Source: Lytechinus pictus (Eukaryota > Echinodermata > Echinoidea > Temnopleuroida > Toxopneustidae). Taken from it: a DNA stretch of 64,000 bases. Numbering within the stretch: the stretch's first letter is position 1; each line of letters starts with the position of its first letter. Below are positions 47,301-58,974 of this stretch, piece by piece. The notes below the pieces were generated by a model. That model was not told the origin of the DNA. It did no database searches and was given only the letters and a program-made list of their open reading frames with translations. Location of the stretch: contig NC_087251.1 in NCBI RefSeq assembly GCF_037042905.1, positions 43,835,373-43,899,372 of the forward strand. Reading direction: 5' to 3'. Position numbers and translations under genes: made by a program.

Positions 47301-50300
47301 AATTATAAATTGTGCATGATGTTCCCTTTCTTCGATGATTTGTTTGTATTTCTTGTTTATATGCAGATGATGTTTTTGTAATCATTATCATTAACAGTAC
47401 ATCAAATTTATATTAAAAAATGTAAAGTGTAGTTAAATCACTGCACTGTAAGTGTATTTGACTGGAGTGCTTAAAAACGATATTCTGTGAAATGAATATT
47501 ATTTCATATGAATCCTGATCAACCAGTCTTAATCCTTAGCTCCCAAACTTTTATTCTCAGTACTGCAGGAAAGCTTTCCTTAACGATTTTCATGATTTAG
47601 AGTAAGGCATACAGGTGAATTTAAATATTTTTAATAATGATAATTAATAAACATTAATTTGTGAATAAAGTCAACCTGCCAGAAGTTGATGCAATACTTC
47701 AGACCTGTGATACGTAACACAAAGAATAGCAATCATCGCAGAAGAATATCAATAATTGATTTCATTAACTACAATGTTCAATCAATCGTGAATAATCAAG
47801 CTTACGATCAATAGCAAACCTTTGTGTTTCGGGATCCAGATTATGCAAGACATGTTTTACATTCCTCTTCTAAGTTTAATTTTTCCTAAGCCGAATGGAT
47901 TTCTGTGTTTCCAATAGATTTGACATAAGCATTGTTACCTTTATTTTAGGACGAATCCACCCCAACAAAAATTGACTTGAATAAAAAGAGAAAATCTTAC
48001 AAGCAAAACACTGAAATGATGTAAAATAAAAAAGTTATGACATTTTAAAGTTTTGCTTAATTTCACAAAATAGTATTATGCACATCCTGGTCGGTATGCA
48101 AATGTGGAGAATGATGACATCATCCACTCACTATTTCTCTTGTATTCTATTACATGAAATATCAAATATTCGAATTTTCTCCTCATTGTTAAGTGAAACA
48201 ACAATTGATTCCTCCATGAACATTTGCAATTAGCATTGCTTAATACAATATGATTCAGTCAAGTTGGTCCCTATTGTCAAATCTGTGAAAAATGAAATAT
48301 TGTATAATTCAAACAATAAAAAACAAAAGAAATAGTGAGGAACATCGACTGTCTCATTTGCATGTCACTGAGTTGTGCATATCACTGTTTTTTTTTAAGA
48401 ATAAGTTTAACTTTAAAATGTCATAATTTTTTTTTTTAAATCCCATTTTGATGAAATTTTCAGCGTAATGCTAGTTTGATTTTTCTCTATTAATTCAAAT
48501 CAACACTTTTCTGGGGTGGACTTGACCTTTAAGTAGCCTTTTTAGAGGGTGTTTCACTTAGCGTTACATGTGATGTGTGAGTCTTGCTTAAACATCAATG
48601 CATACACAGTATCTAACATAATGACTACGCAATAGTGCACGTCCTCGAAGTACAATTTGACCAATGTGGGGATGTGATGTATACCACGCTTAGATGTGAA
48701 TTCAAGCGTGATTTTTAGTCGAACTGAATTCTTTGTGAATCAGTCCCCCATTTTATTCTCATGTTTACAGACAACTGCGCTTCACAATATCCGGTCAGCA
48801 TTTGAAGAATCCCTTTCTTACTCGAGGTACCATCCAAGTAAAGGATACTGGTGGGAGTTTAAAGAGAAAGATGGTGAAACAGGTAAGAAGCCAGCCTCCT
48901 TTCAGTTGATGACACTTGGGTTTATGCTTCCACTTTTCAGGCCAGAATCAGCGTTTCCATATGTGATTAGTGCAAAACACAGTTGCGTCCATGCTTACTT
49001 TCTTTTAAACGACGTTTGAAAACGCTGATCGTAAACTCACAAAAAGGTGCGTTTGTAAACGTCGTTTGACCAGAATCAGGCTTTCTGGGGTAGTATAAAC
49101 AGAACCACGATCGTAAACGTGTTTAAATGACGTCATTTTGGTACATGCTTCCGGTGAGATGAAAATCCACGGGCAAATACAGTCGCATTGCTCCATGGTC
49201 GCATGTTACCTCCACGGAATTACCTCTCATCTCCCTTGTTACATATGCATGTGTGATAATTGATTTAAGTACTATCACTAGTACTACTCTTCCAATTTGT
49301 CATCACGATGGATGTTGAGGAATTTACAAAAAAAGAAAACTGGAACATGAGTTGTAATGAGGAGACATCGCCAGATGCCCCAGTAGCATAAACAAATATG
49401 TTTTATTATTTTATTATGAATACTTTAATATTCTTTTTTTTTTTCATTATTATCCTTACCATGGTGGAAATTATATGGCTATGTCAAGTAGCTCCATGCA
49501 ATGACTAAAATATCGGAAATCGTTCGATGTTTAAATAACAGTCAACGTACATGTACATGTACCTTCCCCATAACAACACTCAGAAAAAAAACTTTCGAAA
49601 AGGGCGCGCCCAATGTGACCTCACTTTCCTGCTCAACAAAAATTACGATGCGAAGCCAGCTGGAGTTCGTGATTTCGCCTCTGAAAAGTTAAGCATAAAC
49701 AGCCGTGCCAGAACCACATTTACGATCGGCGTTTTGAAACGACGTTTGAAAACGCTGATTCTGTCCTTGCAATGGAAGCATAAACACACCCTTGAGTACT
49801 TTTGGTGACTGCCAGCTACTGCAATCAACATTTTTAATCGAAAACTATATTTGATTTTGTGTTACTTTTACATATTTCAGGAAGCCTCATAAATTATTTT
49901 CGGGTTATTGTGATTTGTGTTTAATAGAAAAATATCAAAACTTGAAACTTGCACTACACTTGATAGATTTTTTACAATGTCAATGAAAGCCAACTTCTGA
50001 ATTTCAAAGATCAAGTTTATTTTGATGTCCCAATGATACATGATCAAATTGTATTTACTTTCTAAGTTCTGTTTATGATTCATTGGCCCGAATTCACAAA
50101 GGTGGTTTTGAAAACCCACAGTTGAGTCCATGGTTTATTCAGATTTCCTGTATAAATTACACTTAATTTAGCGCATATCGGGCGCGTGTGTAAGAAATGT
50201 CCAATGCTGATGCGCGCTTTTGTCACAGTGCACCAAATTGACGCCTGTTGCCATGGTTATCCACGCTATTTTATTCATGAGTCCACTGTTTTGAATTAAT

Positions 50301-52202
50301 GAGCTTAATTTAGCGCGTATCGGGCGCGTGTGTAAGAAATGTCCAATGCTGATGCCCGATTTTGTCACGGTGCACCAAATTGACGTCTGTTTCCATGCTT
50401 AGATGCGCTATTTTATTCATGAGTCCACTGTTTGAAGAGTGGACTCATTAATTCAAAACAGTGGACTCATGAATGAAATAGCGTGGATAACCATGGAAAC
50501 AGGCGTCAATTTGGCGCATCAGCATTGGACATTTCTTACACACGCGCCCGATACGCGCTAAATTAAGCGTAATTTATACAGGAAATCTGCATAAACCATG
50601 GATTCAACCATGGGTTTTCAAAACCACCCTTGTGAATTTGTGCCATTATGTCCATCCATCCCCTGACAGACAGACCTTCCTGAAATTGGTTTTATGCTAA
50701 TTATGAAAAGGAGCAATACTCTCATTATCACAGCTTGATTAGTTCATGAAGTAAATTCAAAATGTAGAAAAATTGGGTCAAGATGTACAAACAGGATGAT
50801 TTTTTTTTTAAAGTTTATTTGAAAATAAATGTTAACAGTACATTGCTGATGCATACTTGATCTCATTGATAACAGAAAAGAAGAAGAGGAAGAAGCCAAA
50901 AGAAGAGCTAAGCTCGGCTTTCCAGAGGAAACGGGTGGACATTCTGCTTGGTGATCTATCAAGAAAATTCCCTTTCAAAGTCATTCAGGTAAGAAAGAAA
51001 ATTTGCAATCCATGTCTTTGTATTTATGAAATTCAGAAAGGTGTCAATATGATATAACTCCCTTGTCCAGTCTCTCGAAAATTAAGTTGTAAATAAAACA
51101 TGTATTAAAACTGTGTAGGTTTGAATAAGTGTGATTGAAAAATTGGACAATGAGTAATGAAAAATATGGTGGAGGGGTAAATTTATCTGTTTCATTGATT
51201 ATGGTTTCATCTTTAGGTATACTGGAGTGAATCTGGTTATCAGTATCAAATGATGATTGTGTGACCAAGACAAATTTAAAATCACTTGTATTTTGAATCC
51301 ATGTTGATATTTGATCAAGATGAGCTTAAATCATTTATTATTTTCCACTATGATTTTTCTTTCTTTCATTTTGCTTTCAATTCAGAAAAATATTTCAGAG
51401 ATTTAGAGATACCGGTACATGCATTTCGATGTTTGTAGTTTCAGTATGCATTTTCTCAAATGTGTTGAATCTAATTCAACCCCCATTTCAAATCAACATT
51501 TTCCAATGGTAGAAAATTGCCCTAGCAGTTGGTAAAAAGATGGGCGGTGTCTCGAGGGAGAGTTCATAGTTCTTGCATCGGAAGATTAATGAATTTGTAA
51601 CGATTTGTTACATTCATGAATCGGGAGATCTTGCATGAACCCATATTTCTGTTACGGTCACAGCAACGAAACCGACTCGAATTCGACCAATGATATGTCA
51701 TTGAAAGTAACATAATAGCTTTTGTCAGTCTGGACTTTGTTTTATAGCTGAGACTGCACCATAATCCTATGATTTCTCTGTAATGGAAACGTCTAAAACC
51801 CTTAATGTTCAATTTTTCCTTGTCTATTTCAAATGCACCCAGCCGAAACCCGGTGACAGACCTGTGCCGGTCGAAGGGATGAGCACCGAGAGTGCTTCAT
51901 CAAGACCAGTCATCAAAGAAGAAATCAAGGAGGAAAACAATCAATCTCAGAACAATGCAAACACCACGAGTAGCGGCTCATCGGTCTCAAATGTAGCTCC
52001 TAGCGTGAGCTCACATAGTATCTCTGTGACTGGACAAGCAGCTGCAGCGGCGGCAGCAGCAGCGGCTGCAGCTGCGGCGGCTGCTGCTTCGCATAGTAGT
52101 TCAACCAGTTCGAGTAGTGCCAGTGGGACATTCTTCACAAGTACTGGACCTTCCAGCATGAAACCGTCTCTGGCCAAGAAGCGCAAAACCATGGGGAAAT
52201 GA
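44303..52202 (+). CDS. MED6: Mediator complex subunit 6, six coding exons
   Basis: Exons: 44303-44330 (start uncertain), 44962-45121, 46944-47118, 48771-48882, 50876-50988, 51843-52202. All GT/AG sites and phases agree (1, 2, 0, 1, 0). Total is about 948 nt, or 315 aa. MED6 is a head-module subunit of Mediator, linking regulators to RNA polymerase II in the nucleus. Exons 2-5 carry the MED6-family signature: [63 protein letters not shown], then [13 protein letters not shown] and [20 protein letters not shown]. The last exon is divergent: [11 protein letters not shown], an acidic/Ser-rich stretch, 17 alanines, Ser-rich, then basic KKRKTMGK. The N-terminal exon has AGG where ATG is expected. 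Confidence 0.93.
45635..46896 (+). mobile_element. Tandem-repeat element, family M3 copy 2 (MED6 intron 2)
   Basis: The ends GTCTCACCTGCAT and ATGCAGGTGAGAC are a perfect 13-bp inverted repeat. After a GGC run come about seven units of 162-192 bp. Units between 46102 and 46751 form two apparently identical 325-bp dimers. Each full unit contains AGGTCAAAGGTCA, at 45850, 46042, 46205, 46367, 46530 and 46692. Confidence 0.85.
47705..47845. mobile_element. About 140-bp MITE, family M4 copy 1 (MED6 intron 3)
   Basis: The left end contains CGTAACACAAAG and the right end CTTTGTGTTTCGGG. The interior is built on CAATCAATCGT/ACGATTG repeats. It is similar to 59786-59917. Confidence 0.6.
47944..48532. 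mobile_element. 589-bp MITE, family M5 copy 1 (MED6 intron 3)
   Basis: Inverted termini: the left has AATCCACCCCAACAAAAATT and the right TTCTGGGGTGGACTTGACC. Copy 2 (55502-56032) is similar throughout, including the inner TTGTATAATTCAAACAATAA. Confidence 0.8.
48918..49791. mobile_element. 874-bp inverted-repeat element (MED6 intron 4)
   Basis: The left end GGGTTTATGCTTCCA is inverted at the right as TGGAAGCATAAACACACCC. Subterminal AGAATCAGCGTTT and AAACGCTGATTCT also pair, and AACGACGTTTGAAAACGCTG occurs on both sides. It starts only 36 bp after the exon 4 donor. No transposase. Confidence 0.75.
50085..50644. mobile_element. 560-bp foldback element (MED6 intron 4)
   Basis: Arms of about 190 bp run inward from GGCCCGAATTCACAA (left) and TTGTGAATTTGTGCC (right). 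The left half contains a direct repeat of about 135 bp (GCGCATATCGGGCGCGTGTG and GCGCGTATCGGGCGCGTGTG). The centre is another short hairpin (GAGTCCACTGTTTGAAGAGT). A transcript would fold into long double-stranded RNA. Confidence 0.85.
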
Positions 52203-52730
52203 TGTTCATATATCGGATCGAAACTCTTCTGTACAGCCTTTGATCAGATTGATCTAGAAGATACTGCAGACCTCGATGTGATGAACATCTCTTAAGTCAG
52301 AATGAACATCTTTAGTGTTGATGCTGTGTGGCTCTTTTGATCTGTGTCTGTACCTGAGACAAACAAGAACTCTGTATTTGTAAGCAGTGTCTACTGTGAG
52401 TACTTTCATCTGTGTCCAAGTACAGAAGGCATGAAGCAGAAAGTCATTCTCGGTCTGTAACAGAGATCAGTTTACAGGGTTCATCTTTGCATATGTAGCT
52501 CCGATTTCAGTTGTGAGTTCAGAAATGTTTAAAGATGTCAGACAGCTCAATGATAATGGACTGACTAGTTCGTAGTGGGGATATGTCCCAAATGACCTCT
52601 GATATCCGCAGACAATTTATATCATGGAGAAGCAATTATGTGCTCTTTTGATCAGGGTGACAGAGGTTGCTCATGTATATAACTTCAAAATTCCCTCTCA
52701 TTCACCTCGTTATTGAATGCATCGTGAGTG

Positions 52731-52736
52731 AATAAA
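52731..52736 (+). terminator. MED6: AATAAA polyadenylation signal of MED6
   Basis: AATAAA 529 nt after the stop, followed by GT/T-rich sequence. It defines a 3' UTR of about 550 nt. Confidence 0.6.
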
Positions 52737-52759
52737 GACTGATTCCGTAGGATGTTCCA

Positions 52760-55080
52760 ATTGTGTATGTACCTTTTAGCTATGAGTTCCAAAACATGTG
52801 CTATTCTAATTGTTTGTTTTTAAAATCTGACATGGTATTCTCCCAAAATTTATCTGATTTCCAATTCATTTTGCCCCCTGACAAATGATCTTGACACATG
52901 ATAATAAATAGTAGTAAACAATCATGTTTAGAAAGAAAACGATCTTGTTGCGGCTGATTTTTTGGGGATCAATGTGAGGTTTTGGGTGATTTGAGTTGGG
53001 GTTCTGAGTTCGTACCATGGTTTGTGTAGTGTGTCATTGCGTTGCATTTCATTGTGTATGTGTGAGGACAACAGAAAGGATGTGATTGGTGTGATGGATT
53101 TTATTTTTGCCTCACTGCTACGATTTGAGTGCATGTGTGTATCCAGCGTGCAGAGTATTGGCACTGAAAAGGATTGGAATAATGTAGCCAAAGGGGCTTC
53201 AGGGGACTTCGCCCCTGACCCACAGCAGGAGCTCTGCCCCCCCCCCCCCCTTGCTAGGACTCTCAGCCATTTTTGTTGCCCACTATCATATGCCTGATTA
53301 TCAATGAGGCTCGGTGTTTGAAATGCAGTTTGCATGAATTGATTGTTGCTATGCCAGGCAATCTGTTCATTTTTTCACATCAGCGGTATTTAGATTCTAG
53401 TACAAATGGCCTTTATCTGCACATGCTCAGAGTGCATCTCCAAGCTGTTGTATTGAAATTAAAGGCATATGTGTACTTTATAGACATGTAATAAAAAAAC
53501 AAAAACAAAGGAGTGATGAAATATGTACATGGATGCCTTTCTTTCAACCTTAAAACTCTGAAACCAACCAAAAAAAATCAAAAGAAATGCTTTTGATACG
53601 TTATAATTGAAGATTTTGTGTAATTTCTATCGTGCCGATAATATAGAACACATAAGTGTATGTGATGAAATTAAGATGGTGTTTCCTGCCGGTCACTTAA
53701 TATTTCACTTTTTTAAGCACTAAATAGTGATTTTCCGACGCGATTTTTTTTCTGGGCTTCATTTTAGTAACATAATTATCACAGACACGGGTGACAAGTG
53801 GGACCTCGCAGCTCAGATTTTTAAAAAGTCAAATCAATGTTAGCCAATGCCTTTAAGGCACTTTACCTGAAGCCAGATTCTGTCTTTCATGCAGGAATCC
53901 CACAAGTGGCTTGTTATTGCTCATTCTAATTTTCCATTAAAAAAAAGGGTAAAGCAGGAATGCCATTCTTAAAAGACAGAGAGATTCCAGCTGAAACACA
54001 CCAAACCGAATGTTTTATGTATATTATATATTTGTTGTGTATTTAAAGAAACAAACATAAATCATAAGCTAAGTCCATATATTTGAAAACGAGAAAAGGG
54101 GTTATAAACCAAATTGCATCCAATTACATGCATTTACATCACGCCCCCCCCCCCCCCGTGATAAAAAAGAAGAATAAAAGTTCCACAACCAATTTTTAAA
54201 AAAAGAATAAAGAAACGAAACAAGCACTAAGGTGAAACATGTTCTCATTTGTTGAATATTATGTCACAAGATTGGAATCTCATCTAAAAACTTTTTAATA
54301 AAACGTTTAAAATCATTGTTCCCCACATTTTTACAATTTTTCCTAAATACGTGCCCCTTCAAAATGATTGGCTCAGTACGTTACTGATTTGCAGGGAATT
54401 AATGAAAAAGATTGTTGCTCATAAATGAGGGAATGTAATTAGTAGGCCTTACAGCCTGTTTCTTCGAATTTTGAAAGGAAAGAAGACATTTCCCACTGAC
54501 AAATGTTGTGTGAAGAATACACTTCATCATAATTTATTTTCTCTCAACCAAAGACGACCCGGGATATTTTTGGCGGGGCGAGGGCATATGACGACCTTTA
54601 TTCTCAATTGAAAAAAAAAAAAAATTGGTGTTTTTTTTTATGAGAATATATATAACTTCAACTTTAAGGATTCACCTTCCAAGATGCAATCCTTTTTTCA
54701 ACAATTTGAAATACATATTTTTAGAACATATCATATAAACCACATGTTCATTGAAATACAGTCGTAATACAAGACCAATAGTAGGCTATGCCACTCCTTG
54801 TTTTTATTATCTTCTTTCTTGTCTCTTCCTTCTAATTCCTTTTTTCTTCTTCTTTTCTGTATTGTTTCTTTGTTTTTACTTCTCGAAAAATAATAGGGAG
54901 TGGTCGCCCCTGCTCTCAATTAGTTCACCCTTGCTCCCCATCTGTATTCCCCCCGTTTTCCCCTTTGAAATTATTTGCCAGCAAAGGGGAGGGGGGTTGC
55001 GTACCCGTCACGGTCTGTCTCTCATAGTTCAGTCGCTTTTGCCGTAGTAGTCAATTTGACATGTAAACAGTCGCCCTGCG
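52760..55080. other. MED6 - tRNA intergenic region, no gene seen
   Basis: AT-rich with C-runs at about 53238 and 54145 and a T-run at 54610. The open frames near 52928-53491 have no recognisable domain or splice context. Confidence 0.5.
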
Positions 55081-55088
55081 AACCGAGC

Positions 55089-55161
55089 GGCGCTGTGGCT
55101 TAGTTGGTTAAAGCGCCTGTCTAGTAAACAGGAGATCCCCGGTTCAAATCCGGGATTGCCT
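55089..55161 (+). tRNA. tRNA-Thr (AGT) gene or recent pseudogene
   Basis: The body matches animal tRNA-Thr(AGT). It has D-arm/A box TGGCTTAGTTGG, anticodon stem CCTGT/ACAGG with loop CTAGTAA (anticodon AGT), and T arm CCCGG-TTCAAAT-CCGGG with B box GGTTCAAATCC. A T-run right after the 3' end is a pol III terminator. The acceptor stem is defective: GGCGCTG faces ATTGCC, one base is missing at position 66 and C5 faces T. A functional tRNA is therefore doubtful. Confidence 0.8.
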
Positions 55162-55501
55162 TTTTTTTCTTTCCTGATTAGCAATCGTTTTTTTAGAATA
55201 GTAAGTCTATTCCCAAAAGTGCCTCTATATTCATTGCATCAATATTCATTCTTCTGTACACTTGACATTGTTTTAATTGATGATATGATTTGTAAATAAA
55301 ATATTAGCACTAAAAATAAACTCGACGTCCGTTTTGGAAGAGTGACAACGTTTAAAAAAAACCACCAAAGGTTGCGTATTCGAACGAGCTGCTTAATCAT
55401 TGATGATTGATGCATTATGGATATGAAACTAATTTTCTTCTCGAATATGTCATCAAATTTGGTAAACTTCCAGATCAACCTTCTTAAGGTCCTTTTTATT
55501 G

Positions 55502-56032
55502 TTAAAGGGCAAGTCCATCCCAACAAAAAGTTGATTTGAATAAAAAGAGAAAAATACAAGAATAACACTGAAAATTTCATCAAAATCGAATTTCACAAAA
55601 CAGTTATATGCACACCCTGGCTGGTATACAAATGAGGAGACTGATGACGTCATCCACTCGCTATTTCTTTTGTTTTTTATTATATGAAATATTCCTAATC
55701 TTCTGATTATCAAGTGAAACAACGATTAATTCCTTCCTGAACATGTGGATTATCATTGTTTAATACTTTATGGTTCAGTCAAGTTGGACCTTATTGTCAA
55801 ATCTGTAAAAGTTAAAATATTGTATAATTCAAACAATAAAAAACAAAGGAAATAGTGAGTGATGGACATCATCGACTGACTCATTTGCATGTCACTGAGT
55901 TGTGAAAAATAAGCGAAACTTTAAAATGCCTTATTTTACATCCGATTTTGATGAAATTTTCAGCACTATGCTAGTTTGATTTTTCTCTATTTATTCAAAT
56001 CAACATTTTCTTGGGGTAGACTTGACCTTTAA
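55502..56032. mobile_element. 531-bp MITE, family M5 copy 2
   Basis: TTAA stands at both edges, next to AGGGCAAGTCCATCCC at the left and GGGGTAGACTTGACCT at the right. A TTAA target points to piggyBac or Kolobok mobilisers (inference). Confidence 0.8.
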
Positions 56033-56039
56033 TATAAAC

Positions 56040-57300
56040 ATTATAAACATAATCATTATTAATATCCTTGCTCTTATTATTAGTTCCCTTTATCATCATC
56101 ATCATCTCATGAGCATCATCATCGTCGTCGTTTTCGTCGACATCACCATCGAGATCATCAACAGCCATAACACTATCAAATCTTTATCATCTTGATCTCG
56201 ATTAAGAAAGGTGTCCCAATACACGCCCCAAATTAAAATACTGTTTGACCCGTCACCTGCTTTATATCCGGCTTTATTTAAAAAAAAATATATATATATA
56301 TACATGTATCTTCTACTAACCGGGTTTTTTTTTTCTTATCACACGGAAACAGTATGGTTGTTAGTTCCTAAAAGGGGGTTGATTTTTGTAATATGTGTCG
56401 GTCTTTGACAACCTTCCAGTTATGTTATTCATTAATGCTACGTTATTATATGTGTTGTAAGGCATTTAGAAACGTTTGGTATAATATCAAGCACTTTGGA
56501 AATACAATATATTATGTTTATCATTATTTAGCCTTCAATCGGGCTAGCAATAGTCTTTTCTATTCCACCATCAGCATCTTCATGCGAACTCATAGTGGAG
56601 TGTGCATGCTTGTAAAAGCAAATAAATCGTTTCTAAACCACAATCTGCACTTTCTTTCCTATCATGTTGTTGCTTAGCAACTAGACGCTTCCTCTTTATG
56701 CTCGTTACTTGACCAGTCAATTTATCCGATTTGGAACAAGGGCTCAAACCGGATTACATGCCCCTTCACTTAAACCCTTTTCAACTCAAAGGAAATGTTA
56801 CAAAGGAGTATAGTTAGTCTCAAATTTTCTCTATTTATCCACCAGCTAAGAATGTAAGAAGAAGATTAAATGAATGGTGAGCACAAAAGGATTTTAATGT
56901 AACGGTACTGTTCAGAAAATTCTTCTCATTTCAGCAAAGACATGCAGACTCACGCGTCATGATTTGTTATACGTCAATAAGATATTTGCTCATCAATTTT
57001 GATTAAGCTTGGTTTCAAACGATTTATTGAAAATTCTGGAACCACCTATATCTTGTGAAGCAATTAGGATGTTCTTTCGAGCGCATTAAATACACAATTT
57101 CTTTTGCATTAAACTAGTGTGCAACTGGATGCTGCATACATGACATATTAGACTTGGCCTCAGATATGACAGATGGGCACCCAAAACTGGTCTTGATATT
57201 GATGCAAGCTTGAACCGACCTAGAACGAACTGAATCTCATATCATCCGACCATCTCATCTGAGATAATGATTTTATTATGTCAACTAACTGAATGGTATT
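56040..57300. other. Upstream region of the 555-aa gene, no feature seen
   Basis: An ATC-triplet repeat at about 56090-56130, otherwise AT-rich unique-looking sequence. No obvious TATA box within 100 nt of the ATG at 57307. Confidence 0.5.
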
Positions 57301-57306
57301 GATAAA

Positions 57307-58974
57307 ATGCCGTCTCGCCCAACGAAAGACATCTACTCCAGCCAGGCATCGGAGGTGGACGCGCGGATGACGGCAACCATCAAAGCCACGAACGAACTCC
57401 AGAGGAAAACAAAAGAGATTGATAAACAGCGACAAGGGAGCATCCAGGTCTACCATCAACGGAGAAGTGAATTGAAACAATTTCTGGCTGGGTTGTATAC
57501 CGATAGTGGTGTCCATGGAAAACATGACGCTGCACCAAGTGAAGGAGTGAGGGATGGAAGGAGAGAGGAAATGGAGAAGAAAACACGAAGGAGAGGGAAA
57601 GATGATAGACCAATAAGACGTCATCAGAGTAACCAGACCACAGCTGCCAAGTTTCTCTCTGTTGGGTTTGGAGGGCTTAATGGTCTCGGTTTACCAACGA
57701 GTGACGATGATACGGAGTCATCTAGTGATGATGATAGTGATTGTAGTGAAATTAAGCAAAGTGACGACCTAAAAAAAAGTTCCGAGAGGGAAAACAAAGA
57801 TGACGACGAGAACTATTGTAAACCTCGGCGAGCTGGGCCTAAGCTGCCGAAAATTATCAACGCTCGACCTAACGCACGAAGGCGTTCCGTCTCAGATATG
57901 GGACGAAAGTTTGATATTGCTCAATTCAGGCGACGCTTCAGTCAATTCAGTCGCTGTGTTGACGAAAGGAAGTTTATACGAACAGACGTCGATTGTGAGG
58001 ACGGCGACGGGTTACGACCTCCACCATTGACGAGATCGACGTTAGCCAGCTTGGATTCAAAGCCGACTCATCTGCATGCTAAGATTCAACAATGGTGCGA
58101 TAGCATCGGTGACGATTGGTTCGGCAGTGCCAGTAAGGATGATGGCGATGATTTAAAAAGCAAAACCGACGAAACAGTTCTTAAAATAGTTGAGCGACAA
58201 GAGAGCAACTCCAGGAAAGGCGTTCCCGACAGCCAAGACATGAAAACGAACGAAAACCAATTTCTTCATCTCCCATCTTGGTCATTGTCGCGTTCTAGTT
58301 CCCGCCATGTATCCCCTTTACCACCATCATCACACTCGCGTAGCAGACGATCAAGTCATGCAAAGTTACCAAGAACTCCAAGAAATAGTGACAGATCAAA
58401 GAGACCCACTGAATCGGATGTCGACGATCGGTGTGATATTGAGTTGGTTGATGGTGGATTCGGTCTCGACGGAACGAGAGTGGTGAAGATAGCTAGTCTT
58501 CCAGTGTCCAGTTTGATCAAGGAGGTCGATCGCGCTGGCGATCATCTAGTCCCTGGTAATCGGAATCACATCGACAAGAGAGTCCACTTCGTCGTCGATG
58601 GCGGGGAAGTCAATAACGTCTCAACAACACGTCTAGGTTCATTACCAAGGCTGAAATCTCAGGACAGATCCCAGATTGATGCTGGGGTAGAACTAGAAGG
58701 CTCGGAGTTCGAAGTCAAACTCTCGATGAGGAGTGATACAACTAAAGATGGCACCAAAGTGTGGCACCATTCGTATCATGAATGTAAGGTATATCGCGGA
58801 AGAGATAGAGCAATAAGCCTCGCAGATCCGTTGACGTTAGATCGTCAGGCTCGAGCACAAACTCGAGTGGTGCAACGACAGCGAGCTCGTATGAGGAGAG
58901 AGTCGTATACGTACTCGGCCAATGCTAGTATTGATGCAGCATTGAAATACGACCTCAGGAAATGGAGTCTTTGA
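57307..58974 (+). CDS. Intronless 555-aa protein of unknown function
   Basis: A single uninterrupted frame from ATG (context AAA before ATG) to TGA, far longer than chance in this AT-rich DNA and GC-richer than its surroundings. I do not recognise a family. Residues about 1-60 are polar with helical, coiled-coil-like KATNELQRKTKEIDKQR. Residues 85-105 are strongly basic. Residues 131-148 form an acidic Ser/Asp tract. Around 330-375 is an Arg/Ser/Pro-rich stretch (SRSSSRHVSPLPPSSHSRSR). The C-terminal 80 residues are more ordered (TKVWHHSYHECKVYRGRDRA, then DAALKYDLRKWSL). No signal peptide or membrane segment. An AATAAA lies at 59364. Nuclear or cytoskeletal roles are possible, but this is only inference. 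Confidence 0.75.
   Translation: MPSRPTKDIYSSQASEVDARMTATIKATNELQRKTKEIDKQRQGSIQVYHQRRSELKQFLAGLYTDSGVHGKHDAAPSEGVRDGRREEMEKKTRRRGKDDRPIRRHQSNQTTAAKFLSVGFGGLNGLGLPTSDDDTESSSDDDSDCSEIKQSDDLKKSSERENKDDDENYCKPRRAGPKLPKIINARPNARRRSVSDMGRKFDIAQFRRRFSQFSRCVDERKFIRTDVDCEDGDGLRPPPLTRSTLASLDSKPTHLHAKIQQWCDSIGDDWFGSASKDDGDDLKSKTDETVLKIVERQESNSRKGVPDSQDMKTNENQFLHLPSWSLSRSSSRHVSPLPPSSHSRSRRSSHAKLPRTPRNSDRSKRPTESDVDDRCDIELVDGGFGLDGTRVVKIASLPVSSLIKEVDRAGDHLVPGNRNHIDKRVHFVVDGGEVNNVSTTRLGSLPRLKSQDRSQIDAGVELEGSEFEVKLSMRSDTTKDGTKVWHHSYHECKVYRGRDRAISLADPLTLDRQARAQTRVVQRQRARMRRESYTYSANASIDAALKYDLRKWSL

Noticed and set aside
52928..53491. Coding exons downstream of MED6
   Set aside because: Frames on both strands contain a C-run, lack splice context and show no domain.
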